DNA of 64,000 bases from Sphaerosporella brunnea. Its lineage: Eukaryota > Ascomycota > Pezizomycetes > Pezizales > Pyronemataceae. The notes beneath the pieces were generated by a model. The model had not been told where the DNA came from. It made no database searches and worked only from the letters and a program-made list of their open reading frames with translations. Made by a program: the position numbers and the translations under genes. The stretch is from NCBI GenBank assembly GCA_008704415.1, contig VXIS01000172.1, positions 1 to 64,000 on the forward strand. The letters are read 5' to 3'. Positions 10,559 through 22,209 of this stretch are shown here, piece by piece. Numbering within the stretch: the first letter of the stretch is position 1; every line of letters begins with the position of its first letter.

Positions 10559-12238
10559 TAATTTCGTACCTAAACATAATACGCGTCGTCGACTCCCAGC
10601 AATCACCACACACCACAACAACCATCCGATCATGGCGTTCACTCACAGGGAAGAAGAGCCTGAGCCCTATGAGTTTGTAAAGGCCCGAGTTCAAGTGCCA
10701 ATTGAGGTATTGTCGGAGACGGGTGACGAAAATCCAAATTTATGGTTGGGGACCGGAGCACTTTAGAGTACTACCCAACTTCATCATGCTCAACCACCAC
10801 AGCACATTCAAAAAGTAAAAGGCTCGGTATAGATCGACAGAGAATCATGGAAAGTACCAGTCTATAAGCTTAGAAAGAAAATATAATAAAACGGTTTGTG
10901 GAAGTTGGTGGAGAGGGTTGAAAGTGGCTCAATTTGTTCGATTTTGAATGGGAGCCGGGCTTCCCAAACTGGCCAAATATGGCTTAGTAAACACCCATAA
11001 TTACCATATCCGGTGACATGAGGGTGCGAGTCCATGAAGAAACATCATCCACAACGCCGGCCGCAGACCATTTATAGACGACCAGAAGTCCTCGATGGGA
11101 TCAAATACTGGCAAACTGCAAGCTGTTACTCATCCATACGCTTTCTCTTTGTTACCGGCCTCAATTTTTTGGAGTTCTGCCCATTCCAGCACGCTCTGAA
11201 GCGTCGTGGTGGAAGATTGAACTCGCGAGCTGTAGTAACTAGATTTAGATTTTCCTCCCCCTTCTCCATAACAATCTCAATTACTGCCTGAATCCGGGTC
11301 TCAACAGGCTCATAGGGTTCATGATCTTGTTCCCTTGTTGTTGTGGTGGAAATGGGTGCGTGCTGGGAGTCGACGACGCATATTAGGTATAGGTATGAAA
11401 TTATGTTCAGGGTGGCGGCACTAACTTTTGAGTGCACCAGGGCGAGATGGTAACACCACCTTGCACGAGTAGTTGCATTTCGGTCTTCGCATGCGCAAAT
11501 TCTCGTGTAGTGGCCACATTTTATGCCCAGCCAACCGGCCCGAGGTCAACAACCAGCCATCTACGGCTGGCCTAACTTAGGCCACCCCAGCCGCGGCCGG
11601 AGAGTAAACCGCTCACATTGTCGTCTCCGGATAGAGGGTTGTTTTATTTGAAGCTTGACTAACAACCTCCCTTCTATGAGTAGATCATGGCTTGCATGGA
11701 TTATGGTGGGGAAGAATCCGGTTTTGTCGTTTGTTTGTAATTAAGTTTATTGTCTGTATGCGACCGCGAACGATCATCACAGATCCCCTACACATCCCCG
11801 CCCTTATCCTGTCCGCCCCCTTATTGATGCTATCTCATGGGTCGACTGCGGCCACCCAAAATACCAAAAGAAAAGTATAGTAAAGAAGAAATAAAAATAG
11901 GCACGTAATACCAAAATAAAAGCCAGGGCCGAGTCACTCCTCCACCTTTGGATGATGGCGACGAGTTATCCTCCTCTGCCACGGATTGGCCAACCTTGGT
12001 ATCCCGCAGAAACTGCAGGATATGCGAATTCTCCTTCTCCGCCACCGATTGTCCCCGGTTTTGTCGTTTGCGGAGCCTGGAGATCGAGAGATATGTACAT
12101 TGACTTCGTGAAGGGAAGTTCTTCTAGATGATTACTAACAAAATAAGATTGAAGTATCGAACTCTTGCTACTGCGTGCACTACATCTATCTCCCTCCCCG
12201 CAACGCATGGAACACCAGCCCGTGACTGAAAATATGTA
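10559..12238. other. gene-free interval
   Basis: Short frames on both strands lack motifs or splice support. A 60-bp segment at 11739-11800 recurs near the right edge of the window. Nothing else is recognisable. Confidence 0.5.
11739..11800 (+). repeat. dispersed repeat, second copy at about 63915-63985
   Basis: Both copies contain TTTATTGTCTGTATGCGACC followed directly by GCGAACGATCAT(C/G)ACAGA, then a C-rich tract (CATCCCC). Direct orientation, 52 kb apart. The extent beyond this block is unclear because the second copy nears the window edge. Confidence 0.6.
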
Positions 12239-12533
12239 CTCACGCGGCCGGAATCATGGAAACTCACGTGCCGCGCAGGGTGAGGGTTATATTTTCAACC
12301 TGGGGTTGCGGGTCTGGCGAAGCCAGGCCAGCGTTCGTCACACACACAACGGCTGATTTTTGGACACCAAAACAGGGTTTATTTTCGCGTATTCTTCCTA
12401 CTACATCAATTTGAATCAGATCGGTCGCGCTGTTGTTGAGATAATGGGGGGTATCGAGCGGGGCGCTTTCGGGTAGAAAATATAACCCTAACCCTGCGCG
12501 GCACGTGAGTTTCAATGATTCCGGCCGCGTGAG
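12239..12533. mobile_element. 295-bp internally deleted Tc1/mariner derivative (MITE)
   Basis: It is flanked by a TA duplication (12237-12238 and 12534-12535). It has long terminal inverted repeats starting CTCACGCGGCCGGAATCAT, matching those of the element at 19985-21035. The inner sequence also matches the subterminal part of that element in the opposite orientation (for example TTGAATCAGATCGGTCGCG). It has lost the transposase region and should need a partner transposase. It sits 71 bp beyond the stop codon of the NLR gene and so may provide its 3' UTR or terminator. Confidence 0.85.
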
Positions 12534-12604
12534 TACAGATGCCTCCGCCAGGCAAATCTTCAGTTCACCTTGGCTACCCCTCCATTATGAATGGAAAAAC
12601 ACTT

Positions 12605-14190
12605 CTAGGGAGCTTCGGTGGCTCCCCGAGCGCGCAGCAGCCGGACTGTGGCCTCGTGCCCGTTCCAGGCCGCAGCGTGCAGCGCCGTCCAGCTCCGGTA
12701 GTCTTTGGCCTCGATATCGGCTCCGCGATCGAGCAGCAGCCGGGCTGTGGCCTCGTGCCCGGTCCAGGCCGCTTTGTGCAGCGCCGTGAAGCCATCGTTG
12801 TTTTTGGCCTCGATATCGGCTCCGCGATCGAGCAGCAGCCGGACTGTGGCCTTGTGCCCGTTCCAGGCCGCTGTGTGCAGCACCGCCCAGCCAACGTCGT
12901 TTTTGGCCTCGGGATCGGCTCCGCAATCGAGCAGCAGCCGGACTGTGGCCTCGTCCCCGTTAAAAGCCGCAGTGTACAGCGCCGTCGAGCCATCGCCGTC
13001 TTTGGCCTCGATATCGGCTCCGCGATCGAGCAGCAGCCGGACTGTGGCCTCGTCCCCGTTCAAGGCCGCTTTGTGCAGCGCCGTGAAGCCATTTGTGTCT
13101 TTGGCCTCGATGTCGGCTCCGCGATCGAGCAGCAGCCGGACTGTGGCCTTGTGCCCGTTCGAGACTGTGGTGTGCAGCGCCGTGCGGCCATAGTTGTTTT
13201 TGGCCTCGATATCGGCCCCGCGATCTAGCAACAGCCGGACTATGGCCTCGTGCCCGTTCCAGGCCGCTGTGAACAGCGCCGTCCAGCCAAGGTTGTTTTC
13301 GGCCTCGATATCGGCTCCGCGATCTAGCAGCAGCCGGACTGTGGCCTCGTGCCCGTTCCAGGCCGCTGTGTGCAGCGCCGTCCAGCCAAGGTTGTTTTCG
13401 GCCTCGATATCGGCTCCGCGATCTAGCAGCAGCCGCACTGTGGCCTCCTTCCCGTTCGAGGCCGCATTGTGCAGTGCCGTCAAGCCAACGCCGTGTTCGG
13501 CCTTGATATTGGCTCCGCAATCGAGCAGCAGCCGGACTGTGGCCTCGCGCCCGTTCGAGGCCGCATTGTGCAGCGCCGTCAAGCCATCGTTGTTTTTGGC
13601 CTCGATGTCAGCTCCGCGATTGAGCAGCAGCCAGACTGTGGCCTCGTGCCCGTTCGAGGCCGCATTGTGCAGCGCCGTCAAGCCAACGCCGTGTTCGGCC
13701 TTGATATTGGCTCCGCAATCGAGCAGCAGCCGGACTGTGGCCTCGCGCCCGTGCGAGGCCGCATTGTGCAGCGCCGTCAAGCCATCGTTGTTTTTGGCCT
13801 CGATGTCAGCTCCGCGATTGAGCAGCAGCCGGACTGTGGCCTCGTGCCCGTTCGAGGCCGCATTGTGCAGCGCCGTCAAGCCAACGCCGTGTTCGGCCTT
13901 TATATTGGCTCCGCAATCGAGCAGCAGCCGGACTGTGGCCTCGCGCCCGTTCGAGGCCGCATTGTGCAGCGCCGTCAAGCCATCGTTGTTTTTGGCCTCG
14001 ATGTCAGCTCCGCGATTGAGCAGCAGCCGGACTGTGGCCTCGTGCCCGTTACAGGCCGCTGTGTGCAGCGCCGTCCCGCGACCGCCGCGTTTGGCCTCGA
14101 TATCGGCTCCGCGATCGAGCAGCAGCCGGACTGCGGCCTCGTGCCCGTTCGAGGCTGCCTTTTGCAGCGGTGTAAGATAGTTCTCGTCCA
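12605..14190 (-). repeat. coding tandem array of 99-bp ankyrin units with a dimeric higher-order repeat
   Basis: Sixteen in-frame units of about 99 bp, each reading roughly GxTALHxAAxNGHEATVRLLL then DRGADIEAK. Units 3-8 alternate between two types, NNDGLTALHNAAS with DCGANIKAE and HGVGLTALHNAAS with NRGADIEAK. That gives three nearly identical 198-bp dimers at about 13460-14060. Such internal identity points to recent amplification or concerted evolution. Long antisense open frames here are by-products of the repeat. Confidence 0.9.
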
Positions 14191-17100
14191 AGGAGTCGCA
14201 GTTAGCATCCGCTGCCAACAAATTGGTGACAGCTAGAGCGAACCCTCCCGCAGCAGCTATTCCGAGCAATTGATTTCTTTGTCGTTGGTCTATTTCTGAG
14301 GCTGCGCTGGAATTGAATATTTTTTTGATGACACAAAAGGCTGGTGACTGCGGACAGTCCCGAAGGCCGCCTGGAAGGAGTTTAGGGGTATCGTGGTGGC
14401 TCAGGTATTCCAGTGAATATTTGATGAATGGCCTTTCGTTCAGGTATCGCACGAATTTGCCAAAATCTTCATCGCTCCAGGCTTCCGCGGGGCTATGAAA
14501 GTCGCGCACGAGCTCTGCATGATGGAGTTTTAGATAATTGACGCATGTTGTTTCGATCATCGCTCGGGCCCGTTGTTCATCTGCCACGTCTCGGTAGTTA
14601 GGAGACCGCCCCACGGCACCGTGTGGGCGGAAGAAGAATTGGCGCACCGTCTGATGCATCACTTGGACGATCGCAAGTCCTTCATGATCGGTGGCTAGAT
14701 AGAATTATCAGTTAGGCACAGAAAAAGCCCACACCAGGCACTTACCATCGCGGTGCGAAGCTTGAGTATTTCTGATTTCCACCAAACAGCGAGCGCAATT
14801 ATTCACCAGCCTCTCAATATCTGCCGGTATCTGCATTTCCCAAGTTGACGTGTCCGGCGGAGGGTCCCCGATTTCGCCAGAGATCGCAAGCGCGTGGGCC
14901 AACTCCATGATCTCTATAGCGCGGTGAGAGAAAAGACAGAACTGAAAAATTCGTTGACCATATCTGATGTCATCAGGATCACCACCATCCAAGTTTTGGA
15001 GGATACGCTCATAATAGCGTTCAAGCTCCAATGGAAGCGATCTGAGGAATTCAAGTGCTCTAGCCGGAGGTGCGCCTTTCTTGAGAAATCGAACCAACTC
15101 ATCCTCAAGTAAACGCACCCACAGAAATGCTCCGTCTGCGTGCTTGATGATGTATTCCTCGATCTGACTACTGAATCCTTGAATGGAGCCGAAAACCGGT
15201 TTTCGCAGAAACGCACATGTGTAGCGTACGATATCCTCCTTATTTTTTTCTTGAAGTCGAATCCTATAGCTCCCATGTGTGACAGCTGGAGTATCGTTTA
15301 TTGGCCGGCAGGCGAGGAAGACTTTAACGACACATCCACTGTCTGTGGGCACCGACAAGTCCCATAAAAATTGAACAATATCCGCCCTGTCTTCATCGTC
15401 GGACTCGTCCATGGCGTCGACAATCAGGAGGAGTTTTCGTTTCACCGGATGTTTCGCACAAGCGCGGAGTATTTTCTTCAAGGTTTCGTACGTCCAGGTT
15501 CTAGGAGGGCAGTGGGGTTCCGGAGGACCTCCGAGATCACGATATGCTTGTTGAAAGTGGATGAAAAAGGATTCTTCTGTATTGAGAATATCGTACAATA
15601 AACATTGCACCATAATGCGGTGATTTCGTTCCAGTTCGCCGTCCCGGTGGCTATAAAAAAACTTCGCAACAATGGCCCCATCCTTGGGCAAGTTCGTGAA
15701 GTATCGTGTCAGCGTGCTTTTTCCACTGCCTGGCTTTCCTTCAACGAGAAAAAGGCTTGAGCGCTCCGAATCGTTCCAATCACGGTACTCTCGACACTTC
15801 TCGAACCACTCAAAGGTATGCTCATCGTGGGAGGAGATTTTCTCAAATCGTGAATTGCGGAATCGGAGGGTGTTCAGACAGTCTGTAATGAGGTTAGCTA
15901 AGCAGGTTTGATTGCGGTATGTAAAGTAGATGGCTGTAGACACCACAAACCTTTCCTCTCTTTGTCGTATTGAATAATGGCCTCTGACGGCTGCTTTAAC
16001 CCATGGTCGCGTGTTGGTGGATTCGTGATCAGCAGTCTCACCGTTCGGTAATCTCGACGCAGGCCCTCCATCTCTCGGCGGAGATTGTCGATTAGCGCAC
16101 TATTCGTTTTCATGGGCCGATTGTCCAGATCCACAATGAATGTCAGATTCCTTTTGTTCGGCGCGGTGTTCTTGTCTCCATTTGATTGCGCAGCCTTGCT
16201 AAGCACTCGCCTAAGAGCAAGCAAGAGATCCTGGATAGTGGAGAGACCCAATAACATCGCGAATGCATCCGTAGACACCGTAGGAACTTGCTCAAGCATC
16301 TTGTCATCCATAGGCGCCAAAATCTCCGTTATAAATACCTCGAAAAGAGTTTGTTGTTGAGGCGGCGGATGGGCATCGATTGCCTGTCTCAAAAGTGTGC
16401 ACACGCAGACTAGATTTTCCCAGTCGGAAGAATTTGACCTTTTCGGTAGGCGCTTCGCATTTCTCGTGGACCCGTAGAAGAAGTGCAGTACCAAATGATC
16501 GGGTTCGCAACGCCGCAAGATGTTGACAACGTGGGATGCTGCATGCTCCACGGTTGGTGATCCGTACACCAATAACACCTGCACGGCCTCTTTGATATCG
16601 AACCATGTCTGGTAGTCCAGGTTACGGAATATCCAGAAATATCTGTCGTCGTTCTTAAGCTCATGGGCGTTTTGAAAGCGTTCAAGATACTCGTTTTGAT
16701 CAACCAAGTAATGGTCCACTGTGTTCATTGAACCGCTAAGTAATTGCAAGATCCGATCCCTCTTAGGATGGTCTAACACAACATCAGCCCCCCGCAACTC
16801 GAGTGTTCAATTCCAGTAAGATAACTCTCCGCTTACGCACCAACTGCAACACATTCCTTGATTCCCCTAACGACGCTCTGAAACGCTCTATTGTGGGGCG
16901 CGTCAAACTTCACCATGTCCGTGTGCGTGGAGGCGATCGGCGAACGACTTTCCCCCGGAAGGTAAAGCTGAGCTGACAATCGGTTGACCATTTGGTGCGC
17001 TTCACCCGCTCTTGCGAAAACCCCTGGTCCCAGCTGTTGGGTCTCAGCATTCAAGTACAAGACTGTCGTTGAGGGCGATCCTTTCGGTGGGGTTCTTTTG

Positions 17101-18638
17101 GCAGACATTTGTAATGATCTCAGTGTGGCGCGGGAGCCCCTATTGAAAGGTTCTTCCCGAGGACGCTTTCCAAAAGTACCAGCAAAAGAACCAGGGACGC
17201 TGGAGATAATGAATGATATACGCTCGAGTTACTCACCTTTTTGACCGACTGTGTCTTGTCAGTCTCATAGAAAGTGAAGACTTTTCCATGAAATTTTCCC
17301 CACAGCTCACTCAAGTCGTCTTTCTGGTTCTCCAAAAATTCGGAGCCGTCCTGCAACTGCCTAAGTAGATTCTGAACCTTCAGTCGAGAGTCCGCATCAT
17401 CGAGCTCGCCTGCCATCTCCTCAAGCTCCACGGTTCTGAGTCCTTGATGAGGTGTTCCGAAGAAGAATATTCCTCGAACGCAGTCAAAGATGGCATGATA
17501 CTTGGAATATTTTCTCAATTCGACCAAAGTCTGTACGTAACCGTTAACCGTTGTGATCAGTGTTCAGACGTAGATAGTAAATATACCTGCACAACCAGGA
17601 TGCCTCCCAAGCTGTGGCCAATGAAGATTATTGGACGCTTCTAAGGGGTGCAGAGGATTCGTAAGCATCTAAATTGATCAAGCTCCCCCTTGGGCACGTC
17701 TCAAGACCACATACCGGACAATTGCCTCTCGAGTTTTGTAGACATTCTATGAAGTTGCGCCGATAGTCGGTTAAATTAGATCCGTTCGGATTCCTCAGGC
17801 TGCTGTCGTAGCCGTATGTCATAATACGAATCCCGACGATTTCCACTGGCAAAAAATCGCGAAGCCACATTGGGCGATCAACAGAGCGCTCCGTCATGGT
17901 CCGACTTCTCCACGACCCATATGCATGACCTCCAAGGCCCGTAATTGCGATTACGCTGTACATAGACGCACAGTCAGCATTCAAAAAGTTAACGATTATC
18001 TGAAATGAAGGCACTAACTCGGCAACAATTGGTGTCGCTGGTCCGTTCATTGGTGTCAAATCATAGAAGTGTTTATCGAACACCAGTCGAATCTTTCGGC
18101 CATTTTCGGTAATTACTTTCGATCTTTCTTCGTTTTGCTGGAAATTTTGAAAGTATGCCGTGCAGCGTTCTAAGTTAAGCAAGGCGGTTTGTGTAGATTC
18201 GCAGCAGGCTGGACAGAGTTCATAAAGCTCATCGCGCTCCTTAAGATCGAGGTCCGGATCGATATCCCGCAATGCTTGTTCGAGTTTGTTGCGATCCCAG
18301 TCGGACGGTATACCAGAGATCCGGAAACATGTCGGTTGGGCACGAGATCCATCGCTGTGGGCTTCAATCAGAGGATTTTGCTCAGCTCCCGTCGCAGTGG
18401 TGGGTTTGCTTTGTCCATCGTCGGAAGTTGTTTCGTCTTTTCCAATATGGGTGGGCGTTGTTTCAGATGTGGATCGCGACGGAAAAGGGGGCGCTTCTTT
18501 TTGCTGGACAGACGTGGGAGGTAGAGGGCTTCCTCGGACGGCTTGTTGGTTCCCAGGCTTGAAGACTAGTACTGCTAGGATGGCGCCGGCGATGAATAGA
18601 GAGAAAAATATTCCTTCGAGTAGCGATGACGAAGTCAT
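12605..18638 (-). CDS. NLR-type receptor: membrane anchor, alpha/beta-hydrolase, NACHT, 16 ankyrin repeats (about 1,805 aa)
   Basis: Eight exons fit in phase: 18638-18019, 17955-17715, 17640-17587, 17530-17237, 17033-16837, 16735-15951, 15882-14746 and 14694-12605. The edges of exons 5 and 6 are the least certain. A hydrophobic segment (residues about 9-26) suggests an N-terminal membrane anchor. A lipase/esterase-like domain follows, with AITGLGGHAYGSW near 211 and the nucleophile elbow GHSLGG (295-300, Ser297). The NACHT module has Walker A GKPGSGKST (about 779-787) and Walker B LLLIVDAMDE (about 881-890). The C-terminal 530 residues are 16 ankyrin repeats. In fungi, NACHT proteins with hydrolase N-termini and repeat sensors are candidate non-self-recognition receptors (SesB-like effector class). 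That role is inferred from architecture. No stop interrupts the model. Confidence 0.85.
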
Positions 18639-19984
18639 GGCGATCACGAAGTTTGTTGCTGGGCCAAACCAAAGCGGGGATACAGTGGATGATAGATATG
18701 TAAGCGAAGGCGCAGCTCGGGCAACCAAGATTTGTCCTAAGCCTTGGCTCAACAACTGACGCTTTACATTCTAAAATTAGGGCCTTGCAAGAGGGGTCGA
18801 TGTCGGTCGCTATTGGAACATTCGAAATTCGGTCCCATGCGCAATGCATTGGCTGTGTTACTCTAGAGTACAGCGCTTTACTCGGACTGCGTGAGGCTCA
18901 CGCAAAAAAGCAAATTCACCATTGTGTACTGCCCGCCACCTCACGGATGATGCATATGCATTCCAAATGTTACACATCATGATATTGCTTTTTTATGGTG
19001 GGGAGTCTGTTCCCTGTTTCGCGTAGGAATGGGGGCTTATTCCTCAACGCGTTCCTCGCCGCTGCTCTTTACTCTGCTTCTCCCCGTGGCAATACCGCAT
19101 AGTGACAAATGTGGTCATGAATGTATCATTCAACACGTAAAACTTCGATTTTGCGAGAATTATCTGAGTATTACAGGATTCATTTACGCTTCAAGGGTTA
19201 GTAATTTGTTGTGGCGGGGTTGTGCATTGCGGACTCTCACTGGGTGAGGTCAAATTGGTGGAGACCGCGCATTATACATCTTCTATTGAGTGCCAATCCG
19301 GTCCGAACGTACAAACCGCAACTCTTACGAACCTGTTCACACCGACGTGGCGGGTCGCAGCGTCGTGATGGGCACCGAGCGCATTTCGAAGCAGGTAGTT
19401 ATTCAGAGGGTCAGGCGGACGAGAGAAAACGCCAGGTGGGTGTGGATGTGTGATCGGCGGGATGATCGATTCGACGATCGAAGAGGGTAGTACAACGTTT
19501 GTTACCCCACGTTGGCTTTCTCCCATCGACTTTGAGATCCTCGCGAATGATCCGGGGGTGTAGTTCTCGGACATGAGTGATATATAAGTATGGCGAGGTG
19601 CCGAACAGGCGTTATTACCAGGAAGCGACCGGTCTGAGAGCAGAAACTGGGTAGTTCTTGGCATCATGTCACGGCCGCAGGCCGCCGGGACTTGTTATCT
19701 ATTAAGCATCATGTTGTTGTCGTATTTCGAGGAGGGAAAGCTTTCGATGCATCTCCATCACCGAACCGTTCAATGTCTCGTTAAACGCTCGACAGCGTCC
19801 AGATTTCGCAGGCTTTCTTTCCCTCCTGAAGTTTCTCTGGCCAGATGTTTCTGCTGCGCCTTTGCATGCCGACCGCTCACGGATCTATCGGAACCAGCAG
19901 AATATCAACGGCTACCTGGGATATCGCGCTTCTTCGCCACTATCCGCTGATTTCTATGGCCGGTTTTTAAAGAGCCGGGTTCTA
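18639..19984. other. upstream region of the NLR, no gene
   Basis: The NLR promoter and 5' leader should lie within the first few hundred bases above 18638. The reading frame is open upstream to 18755 but without an ATG. Frames in 19000-19980 have no motifs. The right boundary is the TA target site of the Tc1/mariner element. Confidence 0.5.
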
Positions 19985-21035
19985 CTCGCGCGGCCGGAAT
20001 CATTGCACCTCACGTGCCGCGCAGGGTTAGGGTTATATTTCTACCCCCCGCTCGATACCCCCCCTTTATCTCAACAACGACGCGACCGATCTGATTCAAA
20101 TTGATGGAGCAGAAAGAATACGCGAAAATAAACCCTGTTCTGGTGTCCAGAAAACAGCCGTTGTCTATATCATGAACGCTGGCCTGTTTGGCTCCGCCGC
20201 GACCCCCTCGCTTTTGCCAACCTTGACCGACCCGCAACCACAAGGTGTGATATTTTAACACCAGCCGACACTGGTTGTGGAAATCAGCGCACTGGCGGTC
20301 AATAAGGTCTTGTTAAACTCAACCCACGTCTCGTCACTGTAGGCGATCGCGTCTTCGGGAATTTCCAGACCTTCTTCGGCCAATCGTACGCGGTCAGCCT
20401 CGCCTCGGGGGTTTACCGCGGAATTTGCGGCGATAAAGCTGGTGATGCTCATGCATCACCCGTTCGATGGTGGACCGGGCACGGTGAATAAACAACGCCT
20501 TCGCCAGCTCGACAAACGGCATATCCCAATGTCGTTTGTCCAGCAAGGCGGGCTTCCCCAGGGCCTCCGATTCCAGACGCTCTTTAGGCATACACTCTGG
20601 CCGCCCAGGTCTCGGCGCATCGTGTAACTCGTTCAAAATGTCGTCAAACACGAGCTCATCGACGTCCACAGCGTCCACCAAAACGTTCTCCCTTTCTGCC
20701 AGCTTGTTTCTAGCTCTTCCAATTGCGCGCCGTACCAAGGACCCTGCCGCTTCCTTACTTATTTGCAGGCCGTTGGCTATCTCCAGCGATGACCAGTGCT
20801 CAACGTTATCCTGCGGACTGGGACGTTTAAAATCGCCATTTCCAACCCACCATAAGGTCAGCACTGCCGCTCGCTTCACCAGAGGGATCTCAGGTGCACA
20901 CATCACTGTCAAGTTGGGGGTATTTGATGCTGGATTCAACGTCGCCACCTCAACTGACGCCCCCACGACCCCACGTTAACAATATAACTCTAACCCTGCA
21001 CGGTACGTGATGTGCAATGATTCCGGCCGCGCGAG
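19985..21035. mobile_element. Tc1/mariner-superfamily element, 1,051 bp, defective
   Basis: TA target-site duplication at 19983-19984 and 21036-21037. Terminal inverted repeats of about 55 bp begin CTCGCGCGGCCGGAATCATT and end with a TTAGGG-like block followed by TTATATT on both sides, with a few mismatches. The interior holds a minus-strand transposase remnant that is frameshifted and truncated. At 1.05 kb it is shorter than most full Tc1/mariner elements, consistent with an internal deletion. The 12239-12533 element is a further-deleted relative. Confidence 0.85.
20255..20903 (-). pseudogene. Tc1/mariner-type transposase, frameshifted and truncated
   Basis: From an ATG at 20903 the frame reads a helix-turn-helix-like segment (SSLEIANGLQISKEAAGSL), then LVRRAIGRARNKLAE, and runs to a stop at 20394. 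Homologous reading continues in another frame (20452-20255) with RVRLAEEGLEIPEDAI and YSDETWVEFN, the region of the first catalytic acidic residue. One indel near 20410-20430 therefore breaks the gene. Everything after this motif, including the remaining DDE/D residues, is missing before the terminal repeat. It is unlikely to encode active enzyme. Confidence 0.8.
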
Positions 21036-21129
21036 TAGGAGGTTGTTGGTACACTTTCACAGCATGAGGGAAACATGGAAAACTGATGTTTGTTCTTGAG
21101 TGACGACGTTGATCCATTGATACAATCCG

Positions 21130-21214
21130 TCTTTGTTAGTATAGTGGTTAGTATTTCCGCCTGTCATCACATGATAGCACGCGGGAGACCGGGGTTCAAT
21201 TCCCCGACAAAGAG
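21130..21214 (+). tRNA. tRNA-Asp (GUC) with 13-nt intron
   Basis: The acceptor stem TCTTTGT pairs with ACAAAGA (21207-21213), with discriminator G at 21214. The D-arm contains TAGTATAGTGGTTAGTA, and the T-arm GGGGTTCAATTCCCC is perfect. The anticodon stem TCCGC/GCGGG flanks loop CTGTCAC once the intron (21167-21179, TCACATGATAGCA) is removed after position 37. Anticodon GTC is at 21163-21165. Mature length is 72 nt. A T-run downstream (about 21221) fits a Pol III terminator. Confidence 0.95.
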
Positions 21215-21774
21215 TATCTTCTTTTTTTGCATCTCTCGGTCTCGGTCTTTGAGTTACCACACAAAAAGTCGCGAGTTGTGGTTCTGAGGTGCACGGAGGG
21301 TTCGAAAACAAAAAACATGACCTTCTGACTTCGAAGCTTCCAGAAAACCATGGTTTGAACTTTCTGCCTCCACCTGAAAATGAGGCTTTTACGACCACAC
21401 GTGAACAAACTATTCTGCTTTCGTTGCCGAACACTGCTGCGAAGTCTACAAGTTGATAAGAGGCCAATTTTTCATGGTTCTGCGAGTTTGTATACTTGGA
21501 GTCAAAACCATGGTCGCGGCGGCCGAACGCATCACCACTCATCGCTCATTGACCAGTGACCAACCGGCTAACGTTCTGTTGACTTTCTATTAAGGATGCA
21601 AGCATCTCAGACCGAGGTAACTATACGTATCGCGGGTTCCACGACTATGGTACATGTAAAGGCGCAGCCGCCTTCGAATTGGCACCCCATCCGACGTCTT
21701 ATGTCACGAGCTGGACTTTTCGTCATTTGTGGCTAAAGCCCATATAATGGCCTGGTGCTATTAAAGAAGCGCGG

Positions 21775-21866
21775 GCCTAATTGCGGTGAATTGCCCCTTT
21801 GCTGTTGGCTCAAAAGCTAGAAGCCATAGAAGGACGCCAAAAGGGAAATTTACCGCAATTAGGCGC
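21775..21866. repeat. 92-bp hairpin-forming inverted repeat
   Basis: The arms GCCTAATTGCGGTGAATTGC (plus CCCTTT) and AAAGGGAAATTTACCGCAAT (plus TAGGC) are reverse complements apart from about three mismatches. They are separated by about 38 bp. It could be a solo MITE or a fold-back remnant. No TA duplication is clear. Confidence 0.6.
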
Positions 21867-22209
21867 CTCGTTGACTAAAATCAATGTTCTGATTCTCTAA
21901 CAGTACGAACTGCGCTCTTGCGAATCAAGCTCGTCAAAGCTTCTGCTTCTGGATAACGTCCGAGCTTACCTGCACCCTTACCCGGCATCTGGTTTTGGAT
22001 GGGTTTTCCTGTGGTGCAGGCACTTATAAACCTCGTCCGGTTGATGGAGATGGTGGAGATGGACGAGCATAATGAACGCAGTTATCCCCGCGTGCGAACT
22101 CTGAGCAGACACCACGTTTCTCGACCAAACAAGATGCGCTCTATAATTCTACGTGGTGCAGCAGCCCCACCAGTTTAACACCGTTGTACTCTAGTTATGG
22201 GGGTCGCAA

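Noticed and set aside
12605..14190. Regularly spaced near-identical repeats that could suggest a CRISPR-like array
   Set aside because: The units are contiguous 99-bp coding repeats translating to ankyrin motifs, with no spacers.
12539..14236. Long plus-strand open frames (up to 328 codons) over the ankyrin array
   Set aside because: They are antisense shadows produced by the 99-bp periodicity (units divisible by three keep all frames open). They have Ser/Ala/Val-biased composition and no start context.
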